64,000 nucleotides of DNA from an uncultured Bacteroidales bacterium (GTDB lineage: Bacteria > Bacteroidota > Bacteroidia > Bacteroidales > FEN-979). The notes beneath the pieces are model-generated. The model had not been told where the DNA came from. It did not search any database and saw only the letters and a program-made list of their open reading frames with translations. How positions within the stretch are numbered: position 1 is the stretch's first letter; every line of letters begins with the position of its first letter. The stretch is taken from positions 1-64,000 of the forward strand of contig CAJAUM010000025.1 of NCBI GenBank assembly GCA_903945175.1, written 5' to 3'. The position numbers were made by a program, and so were the translations under genes. Of the stretch, positions 26,700 through 36,608 are shown piece after piece.

Positions 26700-28556
26700 A
26701 TGGCAGAAGAGGTAATCTATTCGGAAGATAGCATCAGGTCGCTGGAGTGGAGCGAACATATCCGCCTCAGGCCGGGCATGTACATTGGAAAGCTGGGTGA
26801 CGGATCATCTCCGGATGACGGCATTTATGTGCTTATTAAGGAAATCCTGGATAATTCCATCGATGAATTTGTCATGGGATACGGAAAGACCATTGAGGTT
26901 ACCATCAAGGACCAGCTTGTGTGCGTGCGCGATTACGGACGGGGAATCCCTCTGGGGAAAGTGGTGGAATGCGTATCAAAAATTAACACCGGGGCCAAGT
27001 ATGATTCAAAGGTCTTTAAGAAGGCCGTTGGATTGAACGGGGTTGGTTCAAAGGCTGTAAATGCGTTGTCTTCCCTGTTTAAAGCGCAGGCCATCCGTGA
27101 TAGCCGAACCCGCATCGTTGAGTTTCACAGGGGTGATTTGGTTCAGGATGAGCCCGAAAAACAGATCGAGCTTCGTTCCGGAACCATCATTACCTTCATG
27201 CCCGATGAGGAAATCTTTGGAAAGTATCACTATATTCCTGAATATGTGCAAAAAATGTTGTGGAACTATGTGTTCCTCAACAACGGGCTCACCATTATTT
27301 TCAACGGGGAGCGGTTTCATGCCCAAAACGGTTTGCTCGACCTGCTCAACAGTTATATCGACACACCAAATCTCTATCCAATCATACATCTGAGGGATGG
27401 TGATTTTGAATGCGCCTTTTCCCATTGTGAAATGTATGGTGAGGAGTATTATACCTTTGTAAACGGGCAGCATACCACCCAGGGAGGTACGCATCTGGCG
27501 GCCTTTCGCGAAGCGCTGGTGAAAACAATCCGGGAGTTTTATAAAAAAGATTTCGATACCAACGATATCAAAGCATCCTTGATCGCAGCACTGAGCATCA
27601 AGGTACAGGATCCGGTTTTTGAATCACAGACCAAAACCAAGCTGGGTTCAATTCACATCGAGCCTGATGGCATAACCATCCGCAACTATATCATGGATAT
27701 TGTCAAAAAACAGCTTGACAATTTTCTGCACATGAATCCCGACACGGCCGAGGCCTTGCTCCGGAAGATCATGCAAAGTGAGAAGGAGCGGAAGGAGTGG
27801 GCAAACATCAAAAAGATTGCCAAGGAAAGTGTGAAAAAGGTAAGCCTGCACAATAAAAAGCTGCGCGACTGCCGGATCCACTACAACAACCACGATGACC
27901 GCCGTTATGAATCAACGATCTTCATAACCGAAGGTGATTCAGCAAGCGGATCCATTACCAAGGCACGCGATGTGAATACGCAGGCCGTATTCAGCTTAAA
28001 GGGAAAGCCGCTGAACTGCTTTGGATTGAGCAAACGTGTGGTGTATGAAAATGAGGAGTTCAACCTGCTTCAGTCTGCCTTGAATGTGGAGGATGGCCTG
28101 GAAAATCTGCGTTACAATTATGTGGTTGTTGCCACGGATGCGGATGTGGATGGCATGCACATCCGGTTATTGCTGCTGACCTTTTTTCTGCAGTTTTATC
28201 CGGACCTGGTCCGCAACGGACACCTTTATATCTTACAGACCCCGTTGTTCCGGGTCAGGAATAAGCAGAAAACGATCTATTGCTACTCTCATCAGGAAAA
28301 GCTGGCTGCGATGGAAAAGCTGGGTGTAAATCCGGAAATTACCCGCTTCAAAGGATTGGGCGAAATATCACCAGATGAATTCAAGTACTTCATTGCCAAA
28401 GACATTCGCCTCGATCCGGTCATACTTACGAGGGAATCGGCCGTGCTGGATGTGCTGACCTTTTATATGGGAAAAAATACGCCGGAGCGCCAGAACTTTA
28501 TCATCGATAATCTGAAGGTGGAAGCCGATATAATCGAGGATGCATTGGTGGCCTGA
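26700..28556 (+). CDS. parE: DNA topoisomerase IV subunit B
   Basis: ATPase subunit of the type IIA topoisomerase that decatenates chromosomes; 618 residues, typical for Bacteroidota ParE. GHKL ATPase motifs: [10 protein letters not shown] at about 21-30, [34 protein letters not shown]. The Toprim domain has [10 protein letters not shown] and [17 protein letters not shown] with the metal-binding acidic residues, and ends with [14 protein letters not shown] GyrB would usually be longer and carry other spacing. The partner parC is not next to it: a convergent gene begins 2 bp after the stop. Confidence 0.92.
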   Translation: MAEEVIYSEDSIRSLEWSEHIRLRPGMYIGKLGDGSSPDDGIYVLIKEILDNSIDEFVMGYGKTIEVTIKDQLVCVRDYGRGIPLGKVVECVSKINTGAKYDSKVFKKAVGLNGVGSKAVNALSSLFKAQAIRDSRTRIVEFHRGDLVQDEPEKQIELRSGTIITFMPDEEIFGKYHYIPEYVQKMLWNYVFLNNGLTIIFNGERFHAQNGLLDLLNSYIDTPNLYPIIHLRDGDFECAFSHCEMYGEEYYTFVNGQHTTQGGTHLAAFREALVKTIREFYKKDFDTNDIKASLIAALSIKVQDPVFESQTKTKLGSIHIEPDGITIRNYIMDIVKKQLDNFLHMNPDTAEALLRKIMQSEKERKEWANIKKIAKESVKKVSLHNKKLRDCRIHYNNHDDRRYESTIFITEGDSASGSITKARDVNTQAVFSLKGKPLNCFGLSKRVVYENEEFNLLQSALNVEDGLENLRYNYVVVATDADVDGMHIRLLLLTFFLQFYPDLVRNGHLYILQTPLFRVRNKQKTIYCYSHQEKLAAMEKLGVNPEITRFKGLGEISPDEFKYFIAKDIRLDPVILTRESAVLDVLTFYMGKNTPERQNFIIDNLKVEADIIEDALVA

Positions 28557-28558
28557 AC

Positions 28559-29137
28559 CTATTCATTTCGTTTCATTGGCCAGATTACAGAAGATAGTTT
28601 CATGTTCGATTCACGCCGTCGCAGCAAATCCTGCAATTCAAAAAGCATATCCTGATTGACCTTTTCAGCCATCGGAATGACCCACTTTTTGGTATCTGCG
28701 ATCATGTTTTTTATATACTCCTTGTCAAAAATGTCAGGATGAAGGTCAGTGAGATTGCTGATGCGGTCGGCAATTTTCAACACCTTGGCGCTGTCAGAAC
28801 CTTCAAACAGGATGCGCTTCAGGAAATCTTCCTTGGTCTCCGGCTTCCGGCGGGTCACTTCCAAAACAAGTTCCAGCACCTGCTGGCCATCTCTGTCAAT
28901 TGACCTGATTTCGTCATAGGAGGTGCATTTGACATCCTCTATCAGGTCATGAATCACAGAGGCTTTAAGCAATACAGCGTCCATGTAATGATAATCGATC
29001 AGAATCGCAAATGTGGCAAAGGCATGCCTGAACTGGTTGCCCCCTACATACCTTTTTACACCGCGGAGGGCGGTAGCTTTCTGAAGGTAAGGCGCAATGA
29101 CCATGACGGCAAGAATGTCTTTTTCAAAATTTTCCAT
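28559..29137 (-). CDS. Single-domain HD phosphohydrolase of the RelA/SpoT hydrolase type
   Basis: Resembles the HD hydrolase half of RSH proteins, which removes pyrophosphate from (p)ppGpp, but with no synthetase or regulatory domains, as in small alarmone hydrolases (MESH1 type). Metal-binding motif: FRHAF (His), VIHDLIEDV (His-Asp), VLKIADRISNLTDL (Asp). The last block is nearly identical in plan to the RSH KLADRLHNMRT region. Length is 192 residues. The ATG lies inside the end of nnrED (14-bp overlap), so it belongs to the same transcript. Activity on ppGpp is inferred from the fold motif only. Confidence 0.72.
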   Translation of the reverse strand: MENFEKDILAVMVIAPYLQKATALRGVKRYVGGNQFRHAFATFAILIDYHYMDAVLLKASVIHDLIEDVKCTSYDEIRSIDRDGQQVLELVLEVTRRKPETKEDFLKRILFEGSDSAKVLKIADRISNLTDLHPDIFDKEYIKNMIADTKKWVIPMAEKVNQDMLFELQDLLRRRESNMKLSSVIWPMKRNE

Positions 29138-30650
29138 AGAGTGTTTGAAATGATTTCCCGAGATTTAAAATAATATCATTGGCGATCATGGCTTCATAGC
29201 CCTCTTCTGATGCAGCTATATCTCCTGAAAGTCCATGAAGGTAGACGCCAAGGAGGCATGATTCAAGCGCGGAATACCCCTGTGCCTGAAGTCCGGCAAT
29301 GATCCCTGTAAGGACATCTCCGCTGCCGCCGGTCGCCATGCCGGGATTGCCGGTGGAGTTGAAATAACAGCGGCCATCAGGAGTGGTTATGGCGGTGTGG
29401 GCGCCTTTCAGTACGATGTAACATTGATGTTTGACAGAAAAATCCAGCTGCATCCTGTTCCGGTCAAAATTATTGCTGCTTTTTCCGGCCAATCGCTCAA
29501 ATTCTTTGGGGTGCGGGGTAAATATCGAGCCCCTGGGTATAAACCCAAGCCATGTTTTATTTTCAGAAAGTAAATTGATCGCATCAGCATCAAAGAGTAT
29601 CGGAAGCGATGAATTTTGTATCAGGATCTTCAATGCAGCGGCCGTCTTTTGAGATGTTCCGATGCCTGGCCCGATGGCGATGGCGGAATAGGCTGACAAA
29701 TCGGGAGATGCCGTAAAGAGATGCTCATCCTGATCAATGGAGACCATGGCTTCAGGAACGGCTGTTTGCACAATGGGAACTCCTGACTTTGGGAGATGTA
29801 CCGTGACAAGGCCGCTTCCCGAACGCAGGCAGGCCCGAGCAGACAAAATCGCAGCACCCATTTTCCCCAATGAACCGCAAATAAGCAGCGTATGTCCGAA
29901 ATTTCCCTTGTGTGAAAATTTATTGCGTTTCCTGAGGATATATTTCATGTCAGGCTGGTCAAGCATGATGTTGTTTACGGCGGCAGCCTCAATAAAATCC
30001 TGCATTATGCCAATATCCAGCAGTTGCCACTCCCCAACGAACGCATCGTTTTCAGGAAAGAAAAAGGCCAGTTTAGGTGGGGAAAAGGTAAGTGTATAAT
30101 CCGCCCTGATCACTGGTGGATTATTCCTTTCCACCGATGTTGCGTCACAGAAAAGTCCTGACGGAACGTCGATGGCCACAATCCTCGCCCCGCTTGAATT
30201 GATGTGGCGGATCAGATCAACTGAAAAACCATCAGGAGGCCTGGTTAATCCACTGCCAAACAGGGCATCAATTATGATATCTGTCTTTCCAATGGCCGGC
30301 AATTCAAGTGAAGGACTGAGCAGGTGTAGCGGCATTGGTTGCATGGTCAGCAATCGTTCATAGTTGGCGAGGCAGGAGGGTGTCATTTTTTCGGGCCCGT
30401 GAAGTACAAAAGCCTCTATCCTGAATCCCGAAAGCAGCAGCATACGCGCTATGACAAGGCCATCGCCCCCGTTATTGCCGGATCCGGAAAAAATCAATAT
30501 TTTTTGACCTTTGTCCAGGTGTTTCTCCAGCCACTGAACGCATGCCGATGCAGCACGTTCCATCAGGTCGATTTCTGAAATCGGTTCATGCCCGATGGTA
30601 TAAGCATCCGCATCCCTGATCAGCGAAACTGGTAAAATTTTCATGGTCAT
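29124..30650 (-). CDS. nnrED: Bifunctional NAD(P)H-hydrate epimerase / ADP-dependent NAD(P)H-hydrate dehydratase
   Basis: A repair enzyme that restores damaged hydrated NAD(P)H. The N-terminal epimerase (YjeF_N, about 1-210) shows IFSGSGNNGGDGLVIARML and DALFGSGLTRPP. The C-terminal ADP-dependent dehydratase (ribokinase-like, about 230-505) shows the KGAHTAI stretch and GNPGMATGGSGDVLTGIIAGL, the nucleotide-binding GSGDVLTG. I chose ATG 30650, which overlaps the upstream stop in ATGA; ATG 30644 (MKILPVSLI) is nearly as good, and the 30752 frame is too long. It is the middle gene of a three-gene minus-strand operon. Confidence 0.92.
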   Translation of the reverse strand: MTMKILPVSLIRDADAYTIGHEPISEIDLMERAASACVQWLEKHLDKGQKILIFSGSGNNGGDGLVIARMLLLSGFRIEAFVLHGPEKMTPSCLANYERLLTMQPMPLHLLSPSLELPAIGKTDIIIDALFGSGLTRPPDGFSVDLIRHINSSGARIVAIDVPSGLFCDATSVERNNPPVIRADYTLTFSPPKLAFFFPENDAFVGEWQLLDIGIMQDFIEAAAVNNIMLDQPDMKYILRKRNKFSHKGNFGHTLLICGSLGKMGAAILSARACLRSGSGLVTVHLPKSGVPIVQTAVPEAMVSIDQDEHLFTASPDLSAYSAIAIGPGIGTSQKTAAALKILIQNSSLPILFDADAINLLSENKTWLGFIPRGSIFTPHPKEFERLAGKSSNNFDRNRMQLDFSVKHQCYIVLKGAHTAITTPDGRCYFNSTGNPGMATGGSGDVLTGIIAGLQAQGYSALESCLLGVYLHGLSGDIAASEEGYEAMIANDIILNLGKSFQTLYGKF

Positions 30651-31018
30651 TGGATCATTCCCCAGAAGGGCAAAGTGACCAGGACGCCGATGATCATCAG
30701 CATGACAAACACAAATACGATGATAGAAATCGTCATTCCGATGAGGGCGCATATGCGTCCTGCTTTGACATTATTCAATGAACCTTCAGAATAGCGCGAC
30801 GGGTCAGCTGAGTATAATGCAATTTCCCTTTTTGACAGCACAAGAGAAATAATTCCCAGCACAATCCCGGCGATGGAGATGAAATGCCACCAGCACAACA
30901 ATATGGATAAAATACCCAGGATCAGGATGAGATTGGCGTTGGGCAGATTTTGAGGAACGGGCTTGGTGTAAAGATCCCCTTGCTTATCGGATCCGAAATG
31001 GTTGGATTGATTTTCCAT
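30647..31018 (-). CDS. CCC-motif/DUF4190-like small membrane protein
   Basis: A 123-residue protein with a hydrophilic N terminus of about 27 residues and two hydrophobic hairpin segments (about 28-60 and 88-120). NANLILILGILSILLCWWHFISIAGIVLGIISLVLSKREIALY is the type of sequence found in Bacteroidota CCC-motif and DUF4190 membrane proteins, with AGRICALIGMTISII in the second segment. Function is unknown. Its stop overlaps the nnrED start, so it leads this operon. Confidence 0.7.
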   Translation of the reverse strand: MENQSNHFGSDKQGDLYTKPVPQNLPNANLILILGILSILLCWWHFISIAGIVLGIISLVLSKREIALYSADPSRYSEGSLNNVKAGRICALIGMTISIIVFVFVMLMIIGVLVTLPFWGMIQ

Positions 31019-31078
31019 GGCAAATTAAAAGGTAAAGATACTTGATTTTTTTTGAAATGACAAGATCGAAATTTTTAA

Positions 31079-32158
31079 TCACTTTACCTTTAGTTTATTA
31101 AGCGCTTGCTGGTATTTGTGAGCATTCCGGTTATGATCTGACAGGTTCACGGCAAAATTATGGTAACCCGAAAGATCCTCCTTCGCGCAAAAATAAAGGT
31201 AAGCATGAGAAGTTGAATGGAGAACCGACTCAACAGAAGCCATCGATGGAATACAGATAGGCCCCGGAGGAAGTCCTGCCCGAAGATAGGTGTTATAGGG
31301 GGAATTGATCTTCAGGTGAAGGTTCAGGACCCGCCTGATGGTGTAATCATTCCATGCAAAAATGATCGTCGGATCAGCCTGTAGCGGAATGCCTATCTTC
31401 AGGCGGTTGAGATAAACCCCGGCAATGACAGGCTTCTCATCATGCTTATTGCTCTCCTTTTCGACAATGGAGGCCAGGGTGACAATTTCAGGGATGGTCA
31501 GGTGCAGTGAGTCGGCCTGATGCCTGCGTTTCGGAGTCCAGAACTGGTTGAATTCCTCGTTCATCCTTGCGAATAGCTGTTCTCCGGATGTGTTCCAGAA
31601 AAACTCATAGGTGTTGGGGATGAACAGAATGAAGAGGGTAGGAGGGGCAAGTCCGAATGTTTTAAGATAACTTCGGTCATTGAACATCCTGATCAGCGTC
31701 GTTGAATCGACCTCCAGCTGCCGGCCGATCCTGCCTGCCAGCTCTTCGCGGGTCCGGATGTTCTGAACGATGATCCGCACGGGAACCTGCCTCCCTGACC
31801 TCAAAAGATTGACAAGTGCATTGTTGCTCATGCCATCCTTTAGCTGGTAACGGCCGGCCTTTACCTTATGGTCATAATGCTTCCGCCTTGATAACCATTC
31901 AAAGGCAAAACGATCTTTAAGATAGCCTTTGTTTAGCAGCGAATCCTTCACGGATTCAAAGTCTGATCCGGTTGGGATGTAAAAGTATGCGCTTTCTTTT
32001 CCGCGCAGATCGACCATGGACCGGGTCGCAAAAAAACAGAGGCGGAACAAGGCAAAACCCAGGATGATCAGGGTTGCCCCCACGAGGATTACCGGCATCA
32101 GGTCGCCAAAAAGAGATCGCCTTGGATTGGTTTGGTATTGATAAAAAAAATTACCCAT
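31079..32158 (-). CDS. mltG: Endolytic peptidoglycan transglycosylase MltG
   Basis: An inner-membrane lytic transglycosylase that cuts nascent glycan strands and sets their length. It has 359 residues: a short cytosolic tail, one membrane helix (about 22-42), a LysM-like subdomain and the YceG catalytic domain. The catalytic glutamate lies in VTLASIVEKES; IPLQADPTIIFAW and SPYNTYLRAGLPPGPICIPS are family signatures. ATG 32158 (MGNFFYQYQTNPRRS) places positive residues before the helix and is preferred to 32191. It marks the left housekeeping border of the biosynthetic locus. Confidence 0.92.
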   Translation of the reverse strand: MGNFFYQYQTNPRRSLFGDLMPVILVGATLIILGFALFRLCFFATRSMVDLRGKESAYFYIPTGSDFESVKDSLLNKGYLKDRFAFEWLSRRKHYDHKVKAGRYQLKDGMSNNALVNLLRSGRQVPVRIIVQNIRTREELAGRIGRQLEVDSTTLIRMFNDRSYLKTFGLAPPTLFILFIPNTYEFFWNTSGEQLFARMNEEFNQFWTPKRRHQADSLHLTIPEIVTLASIVEKESNKHDEKPVIAGVYLNRLKIGIPLQADPTIIFAWNDYTIRRVLNLHLKINSPYNTYLRAGLPPGPICIPSMASVESVLHSTSHAYLYFCAKEDLSGYHNFAVNLSDHNRNAHKYQQALNKLKVK

Positions 32159-32355
32159 GGAAATGACAATAGGATTATTCCATCTGACCATTGAAAAACA
32201 AATTGTTACAGATGAAACGGCTTTAGCGTAATATTGAGCTTAACAATTCCGAAATATACACAGATTTTGAAAGCGATCAATTAAAACCAAGGAAATTCTC
32301 CAATAAATCTGTTTTTGATTTTTATTGGTCTATGTGAAATATAAAAAATGTCATG

Positions 32356-32363
32356 TACATTTG
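32356..32363 (+). promoter_or_regulatory. -7 promoter element (TACATTTG) for the radical SAM pair
   Basis: Exact TAnnTTTG, 59 bases ahead of the first radical SAM ATG at 32423, in the 264-bp divergent gap with mltG. It is the likely main promoter at the left end of the biosynthetic locus. Confidence 0.5.
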
Positions 32364-32422
32364 TCCTACCATGAAACCTTGGACCTGAAACCTGCAAATT
32401 GGTATTCGTAGAGGATATTAAC

Positions 32423-34051
32423 ATGACAGCGAAAAAACGGATTTTACTGATAATGCCTGAATGGAGGTTGACCACTTCCCGATGGAGCCTGAATAACCAC
32501 CCTTATATTAAAAAAAGAGCTTTTATTCCTCCAATATCATTGGCGATAATTGCTGCAGTCACTCCCGATAATTTTGAAGTTGATATCTGGGACGAAAGTG
32601 TTCACGGCTTCATTGATAAAGAGACCCGGTTCCCTGTGTCCTATGAGATTGTTGGCATAGGCGGATATTTCACACATTTTTTCCGGGCTGTAGCCATTGC
32701 AAATTTCTTTAAAAAAAGAGGTGTGTTGGTTGTTGTTGGAGGAGCCGGTGTTACAGCCTCCCCACAAGCGTATCGCGATCATTTTGATGTGATGATATTG
32801 GGCGAAAGTGAAAATATCTGGCCTCGGTTTTTACATGATTTTCTGGCAGGGAGTTATAAAAAAAGATATAAAGACAAGAATCTGGTCGACATATCGCTTT
32901 CTCCAAAACCTAAATGGGGAAACATTAAGGCGTTGATGTTAGACAATTATGCAGTTGGCGCAATTCAAACTTCAAGGGGATGTCCTTTCAGATGCGAATT
33001 TTGCAATGTGTGGAAAGTTTTCGGAAGAAAGATGCGTACCAAAACCAAACAACAGGTTATAGAAGAGATTGAAGAAATCAGTGATGCGGGGATGAAGCAT
33101 ATTGCTTTTTGTGAAGATAATTTTTTCGGAAATCCTAAATACACCAAAGAAATCTTAAGGGCATTGATTGATTTGAACAAAACCCAGACAGTGCCTTTAT
33201 ATTACTATACAGAGATCTCCATCAATATAGCCTCCGACGACGAAGTCCTGAAAATGCTTGCCGATGCAGGGTTTGCCGGTCTTTTTATTGGCGTTGAATC
33301 TCCCAGCAGAGATAGCCTTAGTGAATCGAAAAAGGTACAAAATCTGAAAGGCGATCTGATTGAAAATTGTAACAAAATTCAATCTTACGGTTTGCCTGTT
33401 GAAGCCTCCATGATTGTCGGATTTGATCATGATGATGAAGGGATATTTGACATGCAGTTCGAATTCTTGCAGAAGGCATGCATTCCCTACCCGCGAATGC
33501 GTATGTTACAGGCCAGGGCCGGGACAGAGACATTCGGGAAGTTGATGCGGGAAAACCGTGTACTTGATACATCGAAACTCCATTCAGAAGGAACATATTT
33601 TGACATGTACCTGATCCCCAATATAATTCCTGCTAAGATGACCCGTATCAGCTTATTTGAACATTATATTGAATTGTTGGAGCGACTTTATGACTGGGAT
33701 AATTTTACAGAACGAATGATAGGTTTTATTGATATTATTGTGTACATTCCGGAAAGGGATCGTAAACCGGAGGTCAGGGACCCAGACCGAAAATTGCCGC
33801 AGGAGTTGACAAATTTTATCTCTTTACTTGGTGAAAAGGAGCGGCAATGTGTGGTGAAGATATTGAACCATACGGCTAATAAAGCGCCTCATCAATTGTA
33901 TAATGTTGTTTCGATCATTGTCAGGCAGCAATTAGAGGCTCAAAATCTGGAGATTACACGGAAATCCATTATGAATCAAATAGAATTTGAACGAAATCTC
34001 GATCTCAGTAAATTTATTCTAAAGGATTCAACTGTCGATGGCACCGTATAG
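32423..34051 (+). CDS. Cobalamin-binding radical SAM enzyme (copy 1)
   Basis: Predicted to bind cobalamin and a 4Fe-4S cluster and to act on an unactivated carbon or rearrange a bond by radical chemistry. N-terminal B12-binding Rossmann fold (about 1-165): VGIGGYFTHFF, VVVGGAGVTASPQAY, DVMILGESENIW. The radical SAM barrel has RGCPFRCEFCN (Cys187, Cys191, Cys194) and FIGVESPSRDSL. The part after about residue 350 (MLQARAGTETFGKLMRENRVL) looks like DUF4070, found in lipid- and hopanoid-acting members. The canonical cobalamin DxHxxG is not evident. ATG 32423 gives MTAKKRILLIMPEW. The next gene is a close paralog. Confidence 0.85.
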   Translation: MTAKKRILLIMPEWRLTTSRWSLNNHPYIKKRAFIPPISLAIIAAVTPDNFEVDIWDESVHGFIDKETRFPVSYEIVGIGGYFTHFFRAVAIANFFKKRGVLVVVGGAGVTASPQAYRDHFDVMILGESENIWPRFLHDFLAGSYKKRYKDKNLVDISLSPKPKWGNIKALMLDNYAVGAIQTSRGCPFRCEFCNVWKVFGRKMRTKTKQQVIEEIEEISDAGMKHIAFCEDNFFGNPKYTKEILRALIDLNKTQTVPLYYYTEISINIASDDEVLKMLADAGFAGLFIGVESPSRDSLSESKKVQNLKGDLIENCNKIQSYGLPVEASMIVGFDHDDEGIFDMQFEFLQKACIPYPRMRMLQARAGTETFGKLMRENRVLDTSKLHSEGTYFDMYLIPNIIPAKMTRISLFEHYIELLERLYDWDNFTERMIGFIDIIVYIPERDRKPEVRDPDRKLPQELTNFISLLGEKERQCVVKILNHTANKAPHQLYNVVSIIVRQQLEAQNLEITRKSIMNQIEFERNLDLSKFILKDSTVDGTV

Positions 34052-34061
34052 AACTACAAGG

Positions 34062-35702
34062 ATGGATGTAAACACAGCTGGGAAAAAAAGAATTTTGCTT
34101 GTGATGCCTGATTGGAGGTCGGCTACCTCTCAATGGACCCCCAATGATCATCCATACCTCAATAAGAAAGCGTTAATGCCCCCATTGTCTTTGGCCACCA
34201 TTGCTGCCCTGACCCCTGAGGATTTCGAAACTGATATATGGGACGAAAGTGTTCATGGCTTTATCGATGATGACACCCGGTTCCCTGTATCTTATGATAT
34301 TGTTGGAATAGGAGGGTATTATACGCATATTTTCCGAGTTAAAATCCTTGCTGAAATATTTAAACGGAGAGGCGATTTCCTGGTCGCAGGCGGAGCTGGA
34401 GTCACAGCTGCACCTAAAGAATACCGCGCGTATTTTGATGTTATAATTTTGGGAGAAAGTGAATATATCTGGCCTCAGTTTTTACATGATTTTCTTGAAG
34501 GAAATTATAAAAGAATCTATAAGGAGATCAACCCGGTCAATATGATACACTCTCCCAAACCCAAGTGGGGAAACATTAAGGCATCGATGTCCGGCAACTA
34601 TACAGTAGGCGCGGTTCAAACCACAAGGGGATGTCCTTTCTCATGCTCCTTCTGCAATGAATGGAAAGTTTTTGGAAGAAAGGTGCGTACAAAAACCACG
34701 CAACAGGTGATTGAGGAGATTGAAGAGCTCAGTAATGCCGGGCTGAAACAAATAGTTTTTGGGGTTGATAATTTTTACGGAAATCATAAATATGCCAGAG
34801 AAATCCTGGCTGCATTAATTAATTTTAATAAAACCCAGGCCGAGCCTTTGCATTTCATTACGCAGATTTCCGTTACCATCGCTGCTGACGATGAATTTCT
34901 CAAAATGATGGCTGATGCAGGATTTAACGGTCTGTTTATTGGCATTGAATCTCCCAAAGCAGCAAGCCTTATCGAGTCAAAAAAAATACAAAACTTAAAA
35001 GGTGATCTGGTAGAAAATTGTAAAAAAATACTTTCTTATGGCTTGCCTGTTGAAGCCTCCATGATTGTGGGATTTGATGAGGATGATGAAGGCATTTTTG
35101 ATGAGCAGTTTGATTTTATACAAAAATCATGCATTCCATACCCGCGCATTCGCTTGCTGCAGGCTAAACCCGGCACTGACCTTTTTGACAGGCTGATCCT
35201 TGAGAGGCGGGTACTCGACACAACGAAACTTCATCTGGCTGAAAATTATTTTGATACATTCCTGATATCCAATATCATTCCGGCGTCGATGACCCGTGTC
35301 AGCCTATTTGAGAATTATATAAAATTATTAGACCGGCTATTCGACATGGATAATTTCACGGAGCGCATGATTGGCTATATCGACCTTATCACCTACGTTC
35401 CGGAACGAGAAAATAAAGAAGATGTCCGGATAACAGGTGGGAAATTGCCAGCGGGTTTAATTGATTTCATTTGTAAAATTGATCAAAAAGAGCGAGCATG
35501 TGTTGAAAAGATCTTGAATTACGCTGCAAGCAAGGTTCCACACCAATTGAATAATATCGTTGGATTAATTGTAAGGCAGCAATTTGAATCTCAGAATGTG
35601 GAAATAACAAAGAAGACTATTTTATCCCAAATTGAATTTGAGCGAAATCTTGATTTGAGTCAATGCATCCTTGAAATTTCGGAAGGAGTTGAAGTTTTAT
35701 GA
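34062..35702 (+). CDS. Cobalamin-binding radical SAM enzyme (copy 2, tandem paralog)
   Basis: Same architecture as the gene before it and visibly similar throughout: DIWDESVHGFIDDDTRFPVSYD, VAGGAGVTAAPKEY, RGCPFSCSFCN (Cys191, Cys195, Cys198), FIGIESPKAASL, LLQAKPGTDLFDRL. In the motif region it has Ser-Ser flanking residues where copy 1 has Arg-Glu, and substrate-loop differences are scattered, so the two may act at different steps. ATG 34062 (MDVNTAGKKRILL) aligns with copy 1; ATG 34038 would overlap copy 1 by 14 bp. A gap of 183 bp follows. Substrate unknown; modification of the NRPS-PKS product or its starter acid is inferred from position. Confidence 0.85.
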   Translation: MDVNTAGKKRILLVMPDWRSATSQWTPNDHPYLNKKALMPPLSLATIAALTPEDFETDIWDESVHGFIDDDTRFPVSYDIVGIGGYYTHIFRVKILAEIFKRRGDFLVAGGAGVTAAPKEYRAYFDVIILGESEYIWPQFLHDFLEGNYKRIYKEINPVNMIHSPKPKWGNIKASMSGNYTVGAVQTTRGCPFSCSFCNEWKVFGRKVRTKTTQQVIEEIEELSNAGLKQIVFGVDNFYGNHKYAREILAALINFNKTQAEPLHFITQISVTIAADDEFLKMMADAGFNGLFIGIESPKAASLIESKKIQNLKGDLVENCKKILSYGLPVEASMIVGFDEDDEGIFDEQFDFIQKSCIPYPRIRLLQAKPGTDLFDRLILERRVLDTTKLHLAENYFDTFLISNIIPASMTRVSLFENYIKLLDRLFDMDNFTERMIGYIDLITYVPERENKEDVRITGGKLPAGLIDFICKIDQKERACVEKILNYAASKVPHQLNNIVGLIVRQQFESQNVEITKKTILSQIEFERNLDLSQCILEISEGVEVL

Positions 35703-35885
35703 AAATGGTGAAATGAGTTTGCAAAATTATTTCACACAATCAACCTCTTTGTTTATGGGATTAACAATGAGAATAAATATATTTTAAATAAAACTGGACT
35801 TTTTGTAAAATATTTTTAAAAAATAATTAATTTAGTACCAGGATTGTTTTGATTCATTTGTTTACTCAAGAACCCATTCAGAAAA

Positions 35886-36539
35886 ATGCTGGCAAATATT
35901 TTTAACAAACGGACCCTTCAGGATCTTATAATGTATCTGGGTATTCCATTGTTAATATGGAATACGTGCCGACCATGGCTGGGCGATTATTTTTCGATGC
36001 TTCTGTCGACTTTGCCAGGTATCCTTTATACCCTGTACACCTTCTTTAAAGAAAAGCAATACAGTATCACAGGTTTATTTATTCTTGCCACCATGATCAT
36101 CGGAGGCATTCTGGATATCTACTCGAAAACGGCATATCAGATGCTTTGGAACATGGTTTATTTAAATATTGGCCTGGTGATATTCTGGTGTTTCACCATG
36201 ATCATTAAGAAACCCATGGGGATGATCTTCTTTATTGACTATGCATCACTGCATGGCGTTCCAAAGGATCATACCCGTTTGCTCTATCGCCAGATGCCAT
36301 ATTTCAAATATTTTATGTTATTGACGGGATTTTTGGCAATGCGCGATCTGTCGGATATTTTTCTGAGAATTTTCCTGATTCAGCTTTACGATGTTGAAGG
36401 TTTTAATAAGATCAAACTCATTACGCAGTTTTGGAATACTGCAACGACCGTCATGTTCGTATATGGGATCCTGTTAATCGTTAAAAAAATCCAAATTCAT
36501 GCAAAAAATGCGGATCAGGAAAAAGAGATTTTGAAATAA
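35886..36539 (+). CDS. VC0807-like multi-pass membrane protein
   Basis: A 217-residue protein with five or six membrane segments. The arrangement WLGDYFSMLLSTLPGILYTLYTFFKEKQYSITGLFILATMIIGG resembles the VC0807 family of unknown-function membrane proteins. No catalytic motif is visible. It lies between the radical SAM pair and the exporter genes on the same strand, so it may protect against, transport or help process the product; none of this is shown by sequence. The 183-bp gap before it holds no exact promoter match, only TTCATTTG at about 35855. Confidence 0.55.
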   Translation: MLANIFNKRTLQDLIMYLGIPLLIWNTCRPWLGDYFSMLLSTLPGILYTLYTFFKEKQYSITGLFILATMIIGGILDIYSKTAYQMLWNMVYLNIGLVIFWCFTMIIKKPMGMIFFIDYASLHGVPKDHTRLLYRQMPYFKYFMLLTGFLAMRDLSDIFLRIFLIQLYDVEGFNKIKLITQFWNTATTVMFVYGILLIVKKIQIHAKNADQEKEILK

Positions 36540-36560
36540 AACACGTCAGTTCTTAACGTT

Positions 36561-36584
36561 CATTCATTCATTCATTCATTCATT
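36561..36584. repeat. Tetranucleotide repeat (CATT)6
   Basis: Six perfect CATT units, 24 bases before the ATG of the 71-aa ORF. Perfect short repeats of this kind are prone to slippage, and here the length would change promoter spacing or the leader and not the reading frame. Confidence 0.9.
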
Positions 36585-36608
36585 TTTCACAAATCAAAAA
36601 TTACAACC

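Noticed and set aside
32281-32475. 64-codon minus-strand frame in the mltG/radical SAM gap
   Set aside because: It overlaps the start of the radical SAM gene and the promoter element; the sequence has no features of a protein and is AT-rich intergenic DNA.
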